64,000 bases of DNA, taken from positions 1,059,501-1,123,500 of the forward strand of contig NC_007722.1 in assembly GCF_000013005.1 (NCBI RefSeq), in the 5' to 3' direction. Position numbers and translations under genes: made by a program. Positions within the stretch are counted from its first letter, which is position 1; each line of letters starts with the position of its first letter. Below, one piece after another: positions 54,569 through 62,376 of this stretch. The notes under the pieces were generated by a model that searched no databases, had not been told where the DNA came from, and saw only the letters and a program-made list of their open reading frames with translations. The DNA is from Erythrobacter litoralis HTCC2594. GTDB taxonomy: Bacteria > Pseudomonadota > Alphaproteobacteria > Sphingomonadales > Sphingomonadaceae.

Positions 54569-54714
54569 CTGAGAAGTCTTGTTCAAGTATCTGAAAAGCA
54601 TACACGATTTCGGAAAGCGAACGGGTGACACCCTTTAATTCGTTTTCTTCCGGAAACATCACATTGTCAAAGGGCCATGACCTCCATGACAAGTCATTGC
54701 TCTGTAGGACAGCC

Positions 54715-54744
54715 AAGAAAAAGACGCGTCTCCCACGGAGACGC
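54715..54744 (-). terminator. Rho-independent terminator
   Basis: On the minus strand GCGTCTCC and GGAGACGC form an eight-pair stem with a three-base loop, followed by GTCTTTTTCTT. It lies 47 bases after the stop of the gene at 54791-55384. Confidence 0.88.
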
Positions 54745-54790
54745 GCCTTCCTCGGCCAAATCTGGATGCTAGCAAGACGAACCTGCTCGA

Positions 54791-55384
54791 TCAGCCGCCG
54801 CTGTAGGGAATCGTCGATTTGTGAACAGCCATGCGCAAGTCGCCTTCGGCATCGCGGATGTAGCCGATCGTATATTCGACCTTTACCTCATCTCCGCCAT
54901 TGGCCGGGGTGAAGTAGTAGTTCCCCATGGCCACGGCCATGTGACAGACGTTGTTGGTGATCCCGGCGTTCTGCCATCGCACCTTGCTCCACGGGGTGAT
55001 CGCAAAACCCTTGTCTTCCGGGTACGAAGCATTGCCACCTACGAAATAGGACAGCGCGCCGTCGAACGACGGACGGAATTGTTCGACCGAGGCCAGCGTA
55101 GGCTTGAAGAGCACGAGGCTCTGGTCGTAGGCGTAGAACTTGCTGATATGATCGGCCGCTGCCTTGCGGTAGTCGCCGCCATCCGAATAGACTTTGCCGA
55201 TATTGATGATGCCTTCGCCCCACGCTTCCTGGGCGGCGACGACTTCCTGTTCGGTAATGCATTTCAGTTGCGCCTCGGTCGGCTGCAGGGTCTGGCCGGT
55301 GCCGATGGGCTGTTCGGTGGTCTGCGCTATGGCAGGCACGGCTGCCGCGCAGGAAAGTGCGGCGACGATGGTACGAATTTTCAT
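54791..55384 (-). CDS. Exported protein of unknown function (possibly NTF2-like fold)
   Basis: The 197-residue protein has a signal peptide (IRTIVAALSCAAAVPAIAQ). The mature part (CITEQEVVAAQEAWGEGIINIGKVY, then GNYYFTPANGGDEVKVEYTIGYIRD) looks like a SnoaL/NTF2-like small-molecule-binding domain, a weak assignment. It is not SOS-related by sequence, though it sits between two SOS units, transcribed against them. It is bounded by a strong terminator. Confidence 0.72.
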   Translation of the reverse strand: MKIRTIVAALSCAAAVPAIAQTTEQPIGTGQTLQPTEAQLKCITEQEVVAAQEAWGEGIINIGKVYSDGGDYRKAAADHISKFYAYDQSLVLFKPTLASVEQFRPSFDGALSYFVGGNASYPEDKGFAITPWSKVRWQNAGITNNVCHMAVAMGNYYFTPANGGDEVKVEYTIGYIRDAEGDLRMAVHKSTIPYSGG

Positions 55385-55651
55385 ATCCAACTCCTGTATG
55401 CGGAGCGCGTCATGAGCTGACTGCCATCGTGGCATCGGTCGGCCATTTCGCGCTCAGCGAAACATCGTTTTGACCGGTCTGTGTTTGGAAAGATCAGGCC
55501 GGTCTGTTGCGATACGTCCGACATCACGAGCGCTTCATGCGCCCGCCAGAGGGGCCCGGTCCGTGTCCTGCTTACGCTTGGAATTGCACAAGGTTCCGGC
55601 CTTTTCAACGACCTAGACCAAAGCAGGTAGTCAAAAACCGAGCTTTGGGAT
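55385..55651. other. Intergenic region between exported protein and SOS unit
   Basis: This stretch should hold the promoter of the minus-strand exported-protein gene. CCGGTCTGT occurs twice in direct orientation, near 55475 and 55498. No coding sequence with a plausible start and composition was found on either strand. Confidence 0.4.
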
Positions 55652-55684
55652 TGCCCGGTGTCGCAATAGAACATATATAGAACG
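55652..55684 (+). promoter_or_regulatory. SOS promoter of the radical SAM-udgX-dnaE2 unit, with LexA box
   Basis: A -35 TTGCCC (55652-55657) and a -10 TATATA (55675-55680) are 17 bases apart. The LexA box GAAC-ATATATA-GAAC (55670-55684) covers the -10. The predicted transcription start, about seven bases after the -10, coincides with the ATG at 55686, so no leader and no Shine-Dalgarno sequence are available. The same GAAC-N7-GAAC arrangement stands before imuA. Confidence 0.88.
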
Positions 55685-55685
55685 A

Positions 55686-56930
55686 ATGTCCGATCAGACC
55701 ATCCTCCAGAAGCTCGAGATCCTCGCCGATGCGGCGAAATACGATGCCTCCTGCGCGTCGTCGGGCACGGCAAAGAAGAACTCTTTGGGCGGCAAAGGCA
55801 TCGGATCGACCGAGGGTATGGGCATCTGCCACGCCTATGCGCCGGACGGGCGATGTATCAGCCTGCTGAAGGTGCTGCTGACCAACCACTGCATCTTCGA
55901 TTGCCACTATTGCATCAACCGCAAGAGCTCGAACGTGCGCCGCGCGCGCTTTACGCCGCAGGAGATCGCCGACCTCACGCTGAGCTTCTACAAGCGCAAC
56001 TATATCGAGGGGCTGTTCCTTTCCTCCGGCATCATCAAGAGCTCCAACCACACGATGGAGCTGCTGGTCGAAGCGGCGCGGATCCTGCGCGAGGAGCACG
56101 ACTTCCGCGGCTACATCCACCTCAAGACCATCCCCGAGGCCGATCCCGAGCTGATCCATCAGGCCGGGCTCTATGCCGATCGCCTTTCCATCAATGTCGA
56201 GCTGCCGACCGATGCTGGCCTCACACGTCTCGCGCCCGACAAGGACGCGCGCCAGATCGAAGGCGCGATGGGCGGCACCAAGATGGCGATTACGCAGGCC
56301 AAGGACGAGAAAAAGCGTTTCCGCCACGCGCCGCGTTTCGCGCCCGCCGGCCAGTCGACGCAGATGATCGTCGGAGCCGATGCCGCGACCGATGCCGATA
56401 TCGTCGGCAAGGCAAGCCGCCTCTATGACAATTTCCGGCTGCGGCGGGTCTATTACAGCGCGTTCTCACCCATTCCCGATGCGAGTGCGGTGCTGCCGCT
56501 GAAACGCCCGCCGCTGATCCGCGAGCACCGGCTCTACCAGTCCGACTGGCTGATGCGGTTCTATGGCTACCAGCCCGGCGAGATCATGCAGGCGACCGAG
56601 AAGGATGGAAACCTGCCGCTCGATATCGATCCCAAGCTCGCCTGGGCGCTCAAGTTTCGCGACAGCTTCCCGGTCGATGTGAACCGCGCGAGCAAGGAGC
56701 AATTGCTGCGCGTGCCGGGGCTGGGGACGACGGCGGTGCGGCGCATCCTCACCGCGCGGCGGCACCGGACCTTGCGGCTCGACGATGTGGCGAAGCTCAC
56801 CGTGTCGCTCGCCAAGGTGCGGCCCTTCATCGTTACCTGCGACTGGCGACCGACGCTGCTGACCGACCGCGCCGATTTGCGCCGTCTGCTGGCACCTCGG
56901 CAGGAGCAGCTGGAGCTGTTCGCAGCATGA
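55686..56930 (+). CDS. Putative DNA modification/repair radical SAM protein
   Basis: The 414-residue protein matches the TIGR03916-type family. The radical SAM cluster motif Cx3Cx2C is CIFDCHYC in LLTNHCIFDCHYCINRKSS, and the C-terminus has a helix-hairpin-helix DNA-binding unit (VNRASKEQLLRVPGLGTTAVRRIL, about residues 335-360). It differs from spore photoproduct lyase in architecture. The substrate is unknown. It is the first gene of an SOS-driven unit and is followed by a UdgX-type gene, its usual genomic partner. Confidence 0.9.
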   Translation: MSDQTILQKLEILADAAKYDASCASSGTAKKNSLGGKGIGSTEGMGICHAYAPDGRCISLLKVLLTNHCIFDCHYCINRKSSNVRRARFTPQEIADLTLSFYKRNYIEGLFLSSGIIKSSNHTMELLVEAARILREEHDFRGYIHLKTIPEADPELIHQAGLYADRLSINVELPTDAGLTRLAPDKDARQIEGAMGGTKMAITQAKDEKKRFRHAPRFAPAGQSTQMIVGADAATDADIVGKASRLYDNFRLRRVYYSAFSPIPDASAVLPLKRPPLIREHRLYQSDWLMRFYGYQPGEIMQATEKDGNLPLDIDPKLAWALKFRDSFPVDVNRASKEQLLRVPGLGTTAVRRILTARRHRTLRLDDVAKLTVSLAKVRPFIVTCDWRPTLLTDRADLRRLLAPRQEQLELFAA

Positions 56931-56943
56931 CCCTCTTTCATCC

Positions 56944-57022
56944 GTCATCCCAGCGAAAGCTGGGATCTCTCGCCGCTAAGTCGGATTTGGCTGCACGAGA
57001 CCCCAGCTTTCGCTGGGGCGAC
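56944..57022. repeat. GTCATCCCAGCGAAAGCTGGGATC palindromic repeat, copy 2
   Basis: Left arm GTCATCCCAGCGAAAGCTGG and right arm CCAGCTTTCGCTGGGGCGAC are inverted copies with few differences. It occupies most of the 109 bases between the radical SAM gene and the UdgX gene. Confidence 0.92.
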
Positions 57023-57039
57023 GGCTTGGGGGACCCGTC

Positions 57040-58470
57040 GTGACCTCGCTCCAGCACGTCAAGCTCGGCACCTATTACGTGGTCAATCTGCCGCGTCCGG
57101 ACGACTTTGCCTTCTGGCGCGAGCGGGCGCGTAGCCTCGTGCAATGCGATGTCCCGCCCGACCGGGTGGCGTGGGTCGAGTCGGGCGGGTCGGGCGATCT
57201 CTTCGCCGGCGGCGATACGCGGCTGCCGGTGCCGCCCGCCGATGCCCGCCCGATCCGCGCCAGCAAGCGGTTCCTGAGCCTTGCGAAGAACGCCGCGCTG
57301 CATTCCGATCCGGAGCGGTTCACGCTGCTCTACCGGCTCGTGTGGCGGCTCCAGCGCAACCCGCGGATGATGGAGGACAGGGCCGATGCCGATGTCCGGC
57401 GGATCGAGGAGCTCGACAAGAATGTCCGCCGCGACAGCCACAAGATGCACGCCTTCGTCCGCTTCCGGCAAGTCAAGGAAGAGGATGGCAGCGAGCATTA
57501 CGTCGCGTGGTTCGAGCCCGACCATCACATCGTGCGCGCCAATGCCGGGTTCTTCAAACGCCGCTTCGCCAATATGCGCTGGTCGATCCTGACCCCGCGC
57601 GGGACGCTGCACTGGGACGGCGCGACGATGCGCGAAGGTCCGCCTGCGCAGAAGAGCGACGCGCCGCAGGGCGATCCGGCGGAGGATCTGTGGCGCACCT
57701 ATTACGCATCCATTTTCAATCCCGCGCGTTTGAAGGTCGGGGCGATGCTCTCCGAGATGCCCAAGAAATACTGGAAGAACCTGCCCGAGGCCTCGCTCAT
57801 TCCCGAGTTGATCGCCGGGGCGCAATCACGCGAGGCGACGATGGTGGATGCAGGCAGCCGCGAGCTGGAAGACCGGCCCGAGACGCTGGAAGCGATCGAC
57901 CGTGCGATCCATGCCTGCCGCCAGTGCCCGATCGGCGAGCTCGACAACCAGGCGGTGATGGGCGAGGGGCCGCAGGCTGCGGCCCTGATGATCGTCGGCG
58001 AGCAACCGGGCGACCAGGAGGACAAGGCCGGGCGGCCGTTCGTGGGGCCGGCGGGACAACTGCTCGACCGCCATCTCGAAAAGGCCGGGATCGAGCGGCG
58101 CGGCGCCTACGTCACCAACACGGTCAAGCATTTCAAGTTTGCGCAACGCGGAAAGCGGCGGCTGCACCAGTCGCCGACTGCGAAGGAAATCGACACCTGC
58201 CGCTGGTGGATCGAAAGCGAGCGCGCGCTGGTGAAGCCGAAGATCGTGCTCGCATTGGGCGCCAGCGCCGCGCGCGGGATGCTCGGCAAGACGGTGAGCA
58301 TTTCCAAGGTGCGCGGCGAGCCGATCGCGCTGGAAGATGGCAGCGAGTTGTGGGTGACCGCGCACCCGTCCTACCTGCTGCGGCTCGATGGGGAGGCTGC
58401 GGAGAAGCAGGCCAAGCTGTTCGATGCCGACCTCGCCGCGGTGAAAGAGCGGTTGGGGGAGTTGTCATGA
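57040..58470 (+). CDS. udgX: UdgX-type uracil-DNA-binding protein fused to a DUF4130-like domain
   Basis: The 476-residue protein joins an N-terminal domain (residues 1-250, TIGR03915/DUF4130-like) to a C-terminal family 4/UdgX uracil-DNA glycosylase domain. The UDG motif is GEQPGDQEDKAGRPFVGPAG. The UdgX-specific loop KRRLH has His376, the residue that in UdgX links covalently to the deoxyribose after uracil release. Trp/His-rich HPSYLLR is at the C-terminal end. GTG 57040 follows GGGGGA. It is the second gene of the SOS unit. Confidence 0.91.
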   Translation: MTSLQHVKLGTYYVVNLPRPDDFAFWRERARSLVQCDVPPDRVAWVESGGSGDLFAGGDTRLPVPPADARPIRASKRFLSLAKNAALHSDPERFTLLYRLVWRLQRNPRMMEDRADADVRRIEELDKNVRRDSHKMHAFVRFRQVKEEDGSEHYVAWFEPDHHIVRANAGFFKRRFANMRWSILTPRGTLHWDGATMREGPPAQKSDAPQGDPAEDLWRTYYASIFNPARLKVGAMLSEMPKKYWKNLPEASLIPELIAGAQSREATMVDAGSRELEDRPETLEAIDRAIHACRQCPIGELDNQAVMGEGPQAAALMIVGEQPGDQEDKAGRPFVGPAGQLLDRHLEKAGIERRGAYVTNTVKHFKFAQRGKRRLHQSPTAKEIDTCRWWIESERALVKPKIVLALGASAARGMLGKTVSISKVRGEPIALEDGSELWVTAHPSYLLRLDGEAAEKQAKLFDADLAAVKERLGELS

Positions 58471-58475
58471 GTATC

Positions 58476-58554
58476 GTCATCCCAGCGGAAGCTGGGATCT
58501 GGTGCGTCCGGGCCGGACATTGCTGCACGAGATCCCAGCTTCCGCTGGGATGAC
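58476..58554. repeat. GTCATCCCAGCGGAAGCTGGGATC palindromic repeat, copy 3
   Basis: Arms GTCATCCCAGCGGAAGCTGG and CCAGCTTCCGCTGGGATGAC are perfect complements, a strong hairpin with a loop of 39 bases. It begins six bases after the udgX stop and ends 20 bases before the dnaE2 start, whose Shine-Dalgarno GGGGAGG lies just beyond it. Confidence 0.95.
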
Positions 58555-58574
58555 GGGGCGGGGAGGCCTGCCTC

Positions 58575-61500
58575 ATGCCCGACACCGAACTCCTCAATCC
58601 CAAGCGCACGATCGAGCTCGATTCCGACAGCATCGATCCGCCACCGCGCGCGCCTTTCGTCGAACTGGGGCTGGTCAGCTGCTTCAGCTTCCTGCGCGGG
58701 GCGAGCGATGCAGTCGATCTTGTGCTGTCCGCGCGCAGCGCCGGTTACGATGCGATCGGGATTGCCGATGTGAACTCGATGGCGGGCGTGGTGCGCATTC
58801 ATACCGAGGCGCAGACGCTCAAGCTGCGCCCGGTGATCGGCACGCGGATCGAGACCGTCGAAGGGCTGGCTTTTCTCGCCTATCCGCGCGACCGCGCCGC
58901 CTATGGCCGGGTATGCCGTTTGATCAGCGCCGGCCGCATGGCGACACTGGAGGGCGAGTGGCAGGCCAAGGGCGAATGCGACATCTCGCTCGCCATGCTC
59001 GCCGAGCACAGCGAGGAGGTGCAGCTGATCCTGCTGCCGCCGGACGATCTGGCGCAGCGCTTCACGATCAAGATAGAAAGCAACATTATCCCCTTTCGTC
59101 ACCCCGGACTTGATCCGGGGTCCCGCTTCTCTTCGAGAACGGCGCCAGAGGAAGCGGGACCCCGGCTCGGAGACCGGGGTGACGAGAAGGTAGTGATTGA
59201 GGCGGTCTTCCCGGATATCCTCCCGCATCTCACCCGCCAGTTGCCGACGCTGCGCCATCTTGCTGCGAGCTATCTCTACCGCGGCGACGATATCGCCCGG
59301 ATCGACCGGCTCGATACGCTCGCCAAGGCGAACAATCTCACGCTCCTCGCCACGAATAACGTGCATTATCATGCGCCTGAGCGGCGGCCCTTGCAGGATG
59401 TCATGACCGCGATCCGTCACAAGACGACCGTCGCCAGGGCCGGGCACCTGCTCCACGGTAATGCCGAGCGTTATCTCAAACCGCCCGAGACCATGGTGCA
59501 TCTCTTCGCCCGCTGGCCGCATGCGATCGCGGCGGCGCGCGAGGTGGCGGATGCCTGCAATTTCAGTCTCGAAGAGCTCAAATATGAGTACCCGCAGGAG
59601 ATTTATCCTGACGGCATGACGCCACAGCAGTTCCTCGAAAAGGAGACATGGAAAGGCACACAATGGCGCTATCCCAATGGTTTGCCGGATTCAGTTCGGG
59701 AAACGCTGCAGCGCGAACTGGCGCTGATCGCAAAGCTCGACCTGGCGCGCTATTTCCTCACCATCAAGGACATCGTCGATTACGCGCGCAGTGTCGATCC
59801 GCCGATCCTGTGCCAGGGGCGAGGCAGCGCCGCCAACTCCGCCGTGTGCTTCGTGCTCGGGATCACCAGTGTCGATCCGGCCAAGCACCAGTTGCTGTTC
59901 GACCGCTTCATTTCCGAAGAGCGCAAGGAGCCGCCCGATATCGATGTCGATTTCGAGCATGAGCGGCGCGAGGAGGTGATCCAGCATATCTATCGCAAAT
60001 ACGGCCGCCACCGTGCGGGGCTTACTGCGACGGTGATCCATTACCGCCCGCGCATGGCGATCCGTGAGGTCGGCAAGGCGATGGGGCTGTCCGAAGACGT
60101 CACCAGCGCGCTGGCGCGGACCGTGTGGGGCGGGTGGGGCAAGGAAATCGGCGAGGGGCATGTCGCGGAAACCGGCATGGACGTGGCCGATCCGCAGCTT
60201 CGGCGCGTCCTCACACTCACCCGGCAAATGATTGGAATGCCGCGCCATTTATCCCAGCATGTCGGCGGTTTCATCCTCACCGAAGGCGCACTGACCGAGA
60301 CCGTGCCGATCGGCAATGGTGCCATGCCCGACCGCAGTTTCATCGAATGGGACAAGGACGATATCGAAGCGCTCGGCATCCTGAAGGTCGATGTGCTCGC
60401 GCTCGGCATGCTGACCTGCATCAAGAAATGCTTGGATCTGCTTGAAAACCATCACGAAAGACCGCTTGAGCTGGCGACCGTCCCGCGCGAGGACCCGGAG
60501 ACCTACGCCATGCTGCGCAAGGGGGACTCGCTCGGTGTGTTCCAGGTCGAGAGCCGGGCGCAGATGAACATGCTGCCGCGCCTGCGCCCGCGCGAGTTCT
60601 ACGATCTCGTGATCCAGGTCGCGATCGTGCGCCCCGGGCCGATCCAGGGCGACATGGTGCATCCCTATCTCAAGCGGCGGCGCGGGGAAGAGAAGGTCGT
60701 GATCCCGGCGCCGAGCCCCGAGCATGGCGCGCCGGATGAGCTTTCGAGCATCCTCGAACGCACGCTCGGTGTGCCGATCTTCCAGGAACAGGCGATGAAG
60801 ATCGCGCTCGATGCGGCAAGGTTCTCGAGCATAGAGGCCAATCGGCTGCGCAAGGCGATGGCGACTTTCCGCAGCCGCGGCATGGTCGACGAGCTGCAGG
60901 ACATGATGGTCGAGCGCATGGTGACGCGCGGCTACGATCGCGAGTTTGCCGAGCGTTGCTTCAACCAGATCCGCGGTTTCGGCGAATACGGTTTCCCGGA
61001 AAGCCACGCGGCAAGCTTCGCGCACTTGGTCTATGTCTCGAGCTGGCTCAAATGTCATTTCCCGGCTGCCTTCGCCTGCGCGCTGCTCAATTCGCAGCCG
61101 ATGGGCTTTTACGCCCCGGCGCAAATCGTGCGCGATGCGGCGGAGCACGGGGTCGAAGTGCTGCCGGCGGATGTGAACTGTTCGCAGTGGGATTGCACGC
61201 TGGAGGTATTGGCGGAAGATTTTGTTTCGCGCAGAGAGCGCAGAGGAAAGGAGAGACGCAGAGAGGGTGTGTCGGCGGATGAGCCGCACTCCTCCTGCTA
61301 TGGGGCGTCTAGCGAGAAGGTCGCAGATTGTGAAAGTGCCTTCGGCACGGACGACATCTCTGCGTCCCCCTTTCCTCTGCGGTCTCTGCGCGAAACCAGC
61401 AACGGCGCAAACCACGATAAAGGCCGCCTCGACAAGCATATTGCCTTACGCCTCGGCCTGCGACAGGTCGATGGCTTGCCCGAGCATGTGGCGGCGCAAA

Positions 61501-62363
61501 TGTTGGCGGAGCGTGACGTCAATGGGCCGTTTACCGATGTCAGGGCGCTGCGCGACCGCGCGGGCATCGGCCCCGCGCATGTCGAGCGGCTTGCCAGCGC
61601 GGATTGCTTCACCTCGATGGGCCTACCGCGGCGGCAGGCGCTGTGGGATGCGCGCAGCCTTGTCGCCGGGCCCGACCTGCCGCTGTTCCGCGCGGCGGCG
61701 GAACGCGACGAGGGGGCGGAGCGTAAACCCACCATGCTCCCCGCCATGCCGCTCTCCGAAGAGGTCGTCGCCGACTACCAGACGACTCGTCTTAGCCTGA
61801 AAGCCCACCCGATGGCGTTTCTGCGCCCTGAACTCGCCGAGCGCGGCTTCGTGCGCGCCTGCGACCTACGCGACCGCAAGTTCCGCAGCATGGTGCAGGT
61901 GGCGGGCGTGGTGCTGATCCGCCAGCGACCGGGCAGCGCCAAGGGTGTCTGTTTCATCACGCTGGAGGACGAAACCGGCGTCATCAATCTCGTCGTCTGG
62001 CCCGATCTCAAGGAAAAACAGCGCAAGGTGGTGATGGGATCGCGGCTGATGGAAGTGCGCGGGCGGGTCGAGTACGATGATGAAGTGATTCATGTCATCG
62101 CCCACCATATGACCGACGCGACGCATCAGTTGGCCAAGCTTTCCGACGACATGCTGAAAACGCCGATCGCGCGGGCGGACCATGTCAACAATCCGCTGCC
62201 CGACAAGCTCAATCCGCGCGATGATCTGCGTGAGGGCGGCGACGATCCGTACCAGCCCGTCGAACCGTGGCAGGAGCCGCCGCCGGGCAATCGCGAATGC
62301 GGCTACCACCAGGGCCATCCGCGCGATGTGCGGATCATTCCGAAATCGCGGGACTTCCATTGA
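58575..62363 (+). CDS. dnaE2: DnaE2 error-prone DNA polymerase III alpha subunit
   Basis: DnaE2 is the translesion polymerase of the ImuA-ImuB-DnaE2 mutasome. It has the PHP domain (FVELGLVSCFSFLRGASDAVDL, residues 25-290) and the polymerase core with CQGRGSAANSAVCFVLGITSVDP and the catalytic PDIDVDF. An OB fold (VAGVVLIRQRPGSAKGVCFITLEDETG) is followed by the family C-terminus RIIPKSRDFH. At 1262 residues it is about 150 longer than usual. Two insertions, residues 175-204 and 884-941, come from in-frame palindromic repeats; all core motifs outside them are intact. Confidence 0.93.
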   Translation: MPDTELLNPKRTIELDSDSIDPPPRAPFVELGLVSCFSFLRGASDAVDLVLSARSAGYDAIGIADVNSMAGVVRIHTEAQTLKLRPVIGTRIETVEGLAFLAYPRDRAAYGRVCRLISAGRMATLEGEWQAKGECDISLAMLAEHSEEVQLILLPPDDLAQRFTIKIESNIIPFRHPGLDPGSRFSSRTAPEEAGPRLGDRGDEKVVIEAVFPDILPHLTRQLPTLRHLAASYLYRGDDIARIDRLDTLAKANNLTLLATNNVHYHAPERRPLQDVMTAIRHKTTVARAGHLLHGNAERYLKPPETMVHLFARWPHAIAAAREVADACNFSLEELKYEYPQEIYPDGMTPQQFLEKETWKGTQWRYPNGLPDSVRETLQRELALIAKLDLARYFLTIKDIVDYARSVDPPILCQGRGSAANSAVCFVLGITSVDPAKHQLLFDRFISEERKEPPDIDVDFEHERREEVIQHIYRKYGRHRAGLTATVIHYRPRMAIREVGKAMGLSEDVTSALARTVWGGWGKEIGEGHVAETGMDVADPQLRRVLTLTRQMIGMPRHLSQHVGGFILTEGALTETVPIGNGAMPDRSFIEWDKDDIEALGILKVDVLALGMLTCIKKCLDLLENHHERPLELATVPREDPETYAMLRKGDSLGVFQVESRAQMNMLPRLRPREFYDLVIQVAIVRPGPIQGDMVHPYLKRRRGEEKVVIPAPSPEHGAPDELSSILERTLGVPIFQEQAMKIALDAARFSSIEANRLRKAMATFRSRGMVDELQDMMVERMVTRGYDREFAERCFNQIRGFGEYGFPESHAASFAHLVYVSSWLKCHFPAAFACALLNSQPMGFYAPAQIVRDAAEHGVEVLPADVNCSQWDCTLEVLAEDFVSRRERRGKERRREGVSADEPHSSCYGASSEKVADCESAFGTDDISASPFPLRSLRETSNGANHDKGRLDKHIALRLGLRQVDGLPEHVAAQMLAERDVNGPFTDVRALRDRAGIGPAHVERLASADCFTSMGLPRRQALWDARSLVAGPDLPLFRAAAERDEGAERKPTMLPAMPLSEEVVADYQTTRLSLKAHPMAFLRPELAERGFVRACDLRDRKFRSMVQVAGVVLIRQRPGSAKGVCFITLEDETGVINLVVWPDLKEKQRKVVMGSRLMEVRGRVEYDDEVIHVIAHHMTDATHQLAKLSDDMLKTPIARADHVNNPLPDKLNPRDDLREGGDDPYQPVEPWQEPPPGNRECGYHQGHPRDVRIIPKSRDFH
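59097..59184. repeat. CGTCACCCCGGACTTGATCC palindromic repeat inside dnaE2
   Basis: Left arm 59097-59130 and right arm 59151-59184 are inverted copies (CGTCACCCCGG and CCGGGGTGACG at the ends, TCCCGCTTC and GAAGCGGGA inside). It is translated as RHPGLDPGSR to DRGDE within the PHP domain. This family differs in sequence from the GTCATCCCA type. Confidence 0.92.
61224..61396. repeat. GTTTCGCGCAGAGA palindromic repeat inside dnaE2
   Basis: The left arm, GTTTCGCGCAGAGAGCGCAG and on to AGACGCAGAG, and the right arm, ending CTCTGCGCGAAAC, are inverted copies over about 40 bases. The 173-base element is read in frame as about 58 residues between the family segments DCTLEVLAEDF and LDKHIALRLGLRQ. 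Confidence 0.93.
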
Positions 62364-62376
62364 GCGGAGTCGTGTC

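Noticed and set aside
55381..55773. Minus-strand frame of 130 codons across the SOS promoter
   Set aside because: It covers the promoter and the start of the radical SAM gene, has no ribosome site, and reads as Arg/Ser-rich noise.
55686..56930. Spore photoproduct lyase
   Set aside because: Radical SAM motif is present, but the C-terminal helix-hairpin-helix, length and UdgX neighbour fit the TIGR03916-type family.
52770..61396. CRISPR array or insertion sequence as source of the repeats
   Set aside because: There are no regularly spaced direct repeats, no transposase gene and no target duplications visible; the elements are short palindromes of several families.
58575..62363. dnaE2 as a pseudogene
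   Set aside because: Despite two repeat insertions, the frame is open from start to stop and the catalytic and C-terminal motifs are intact.
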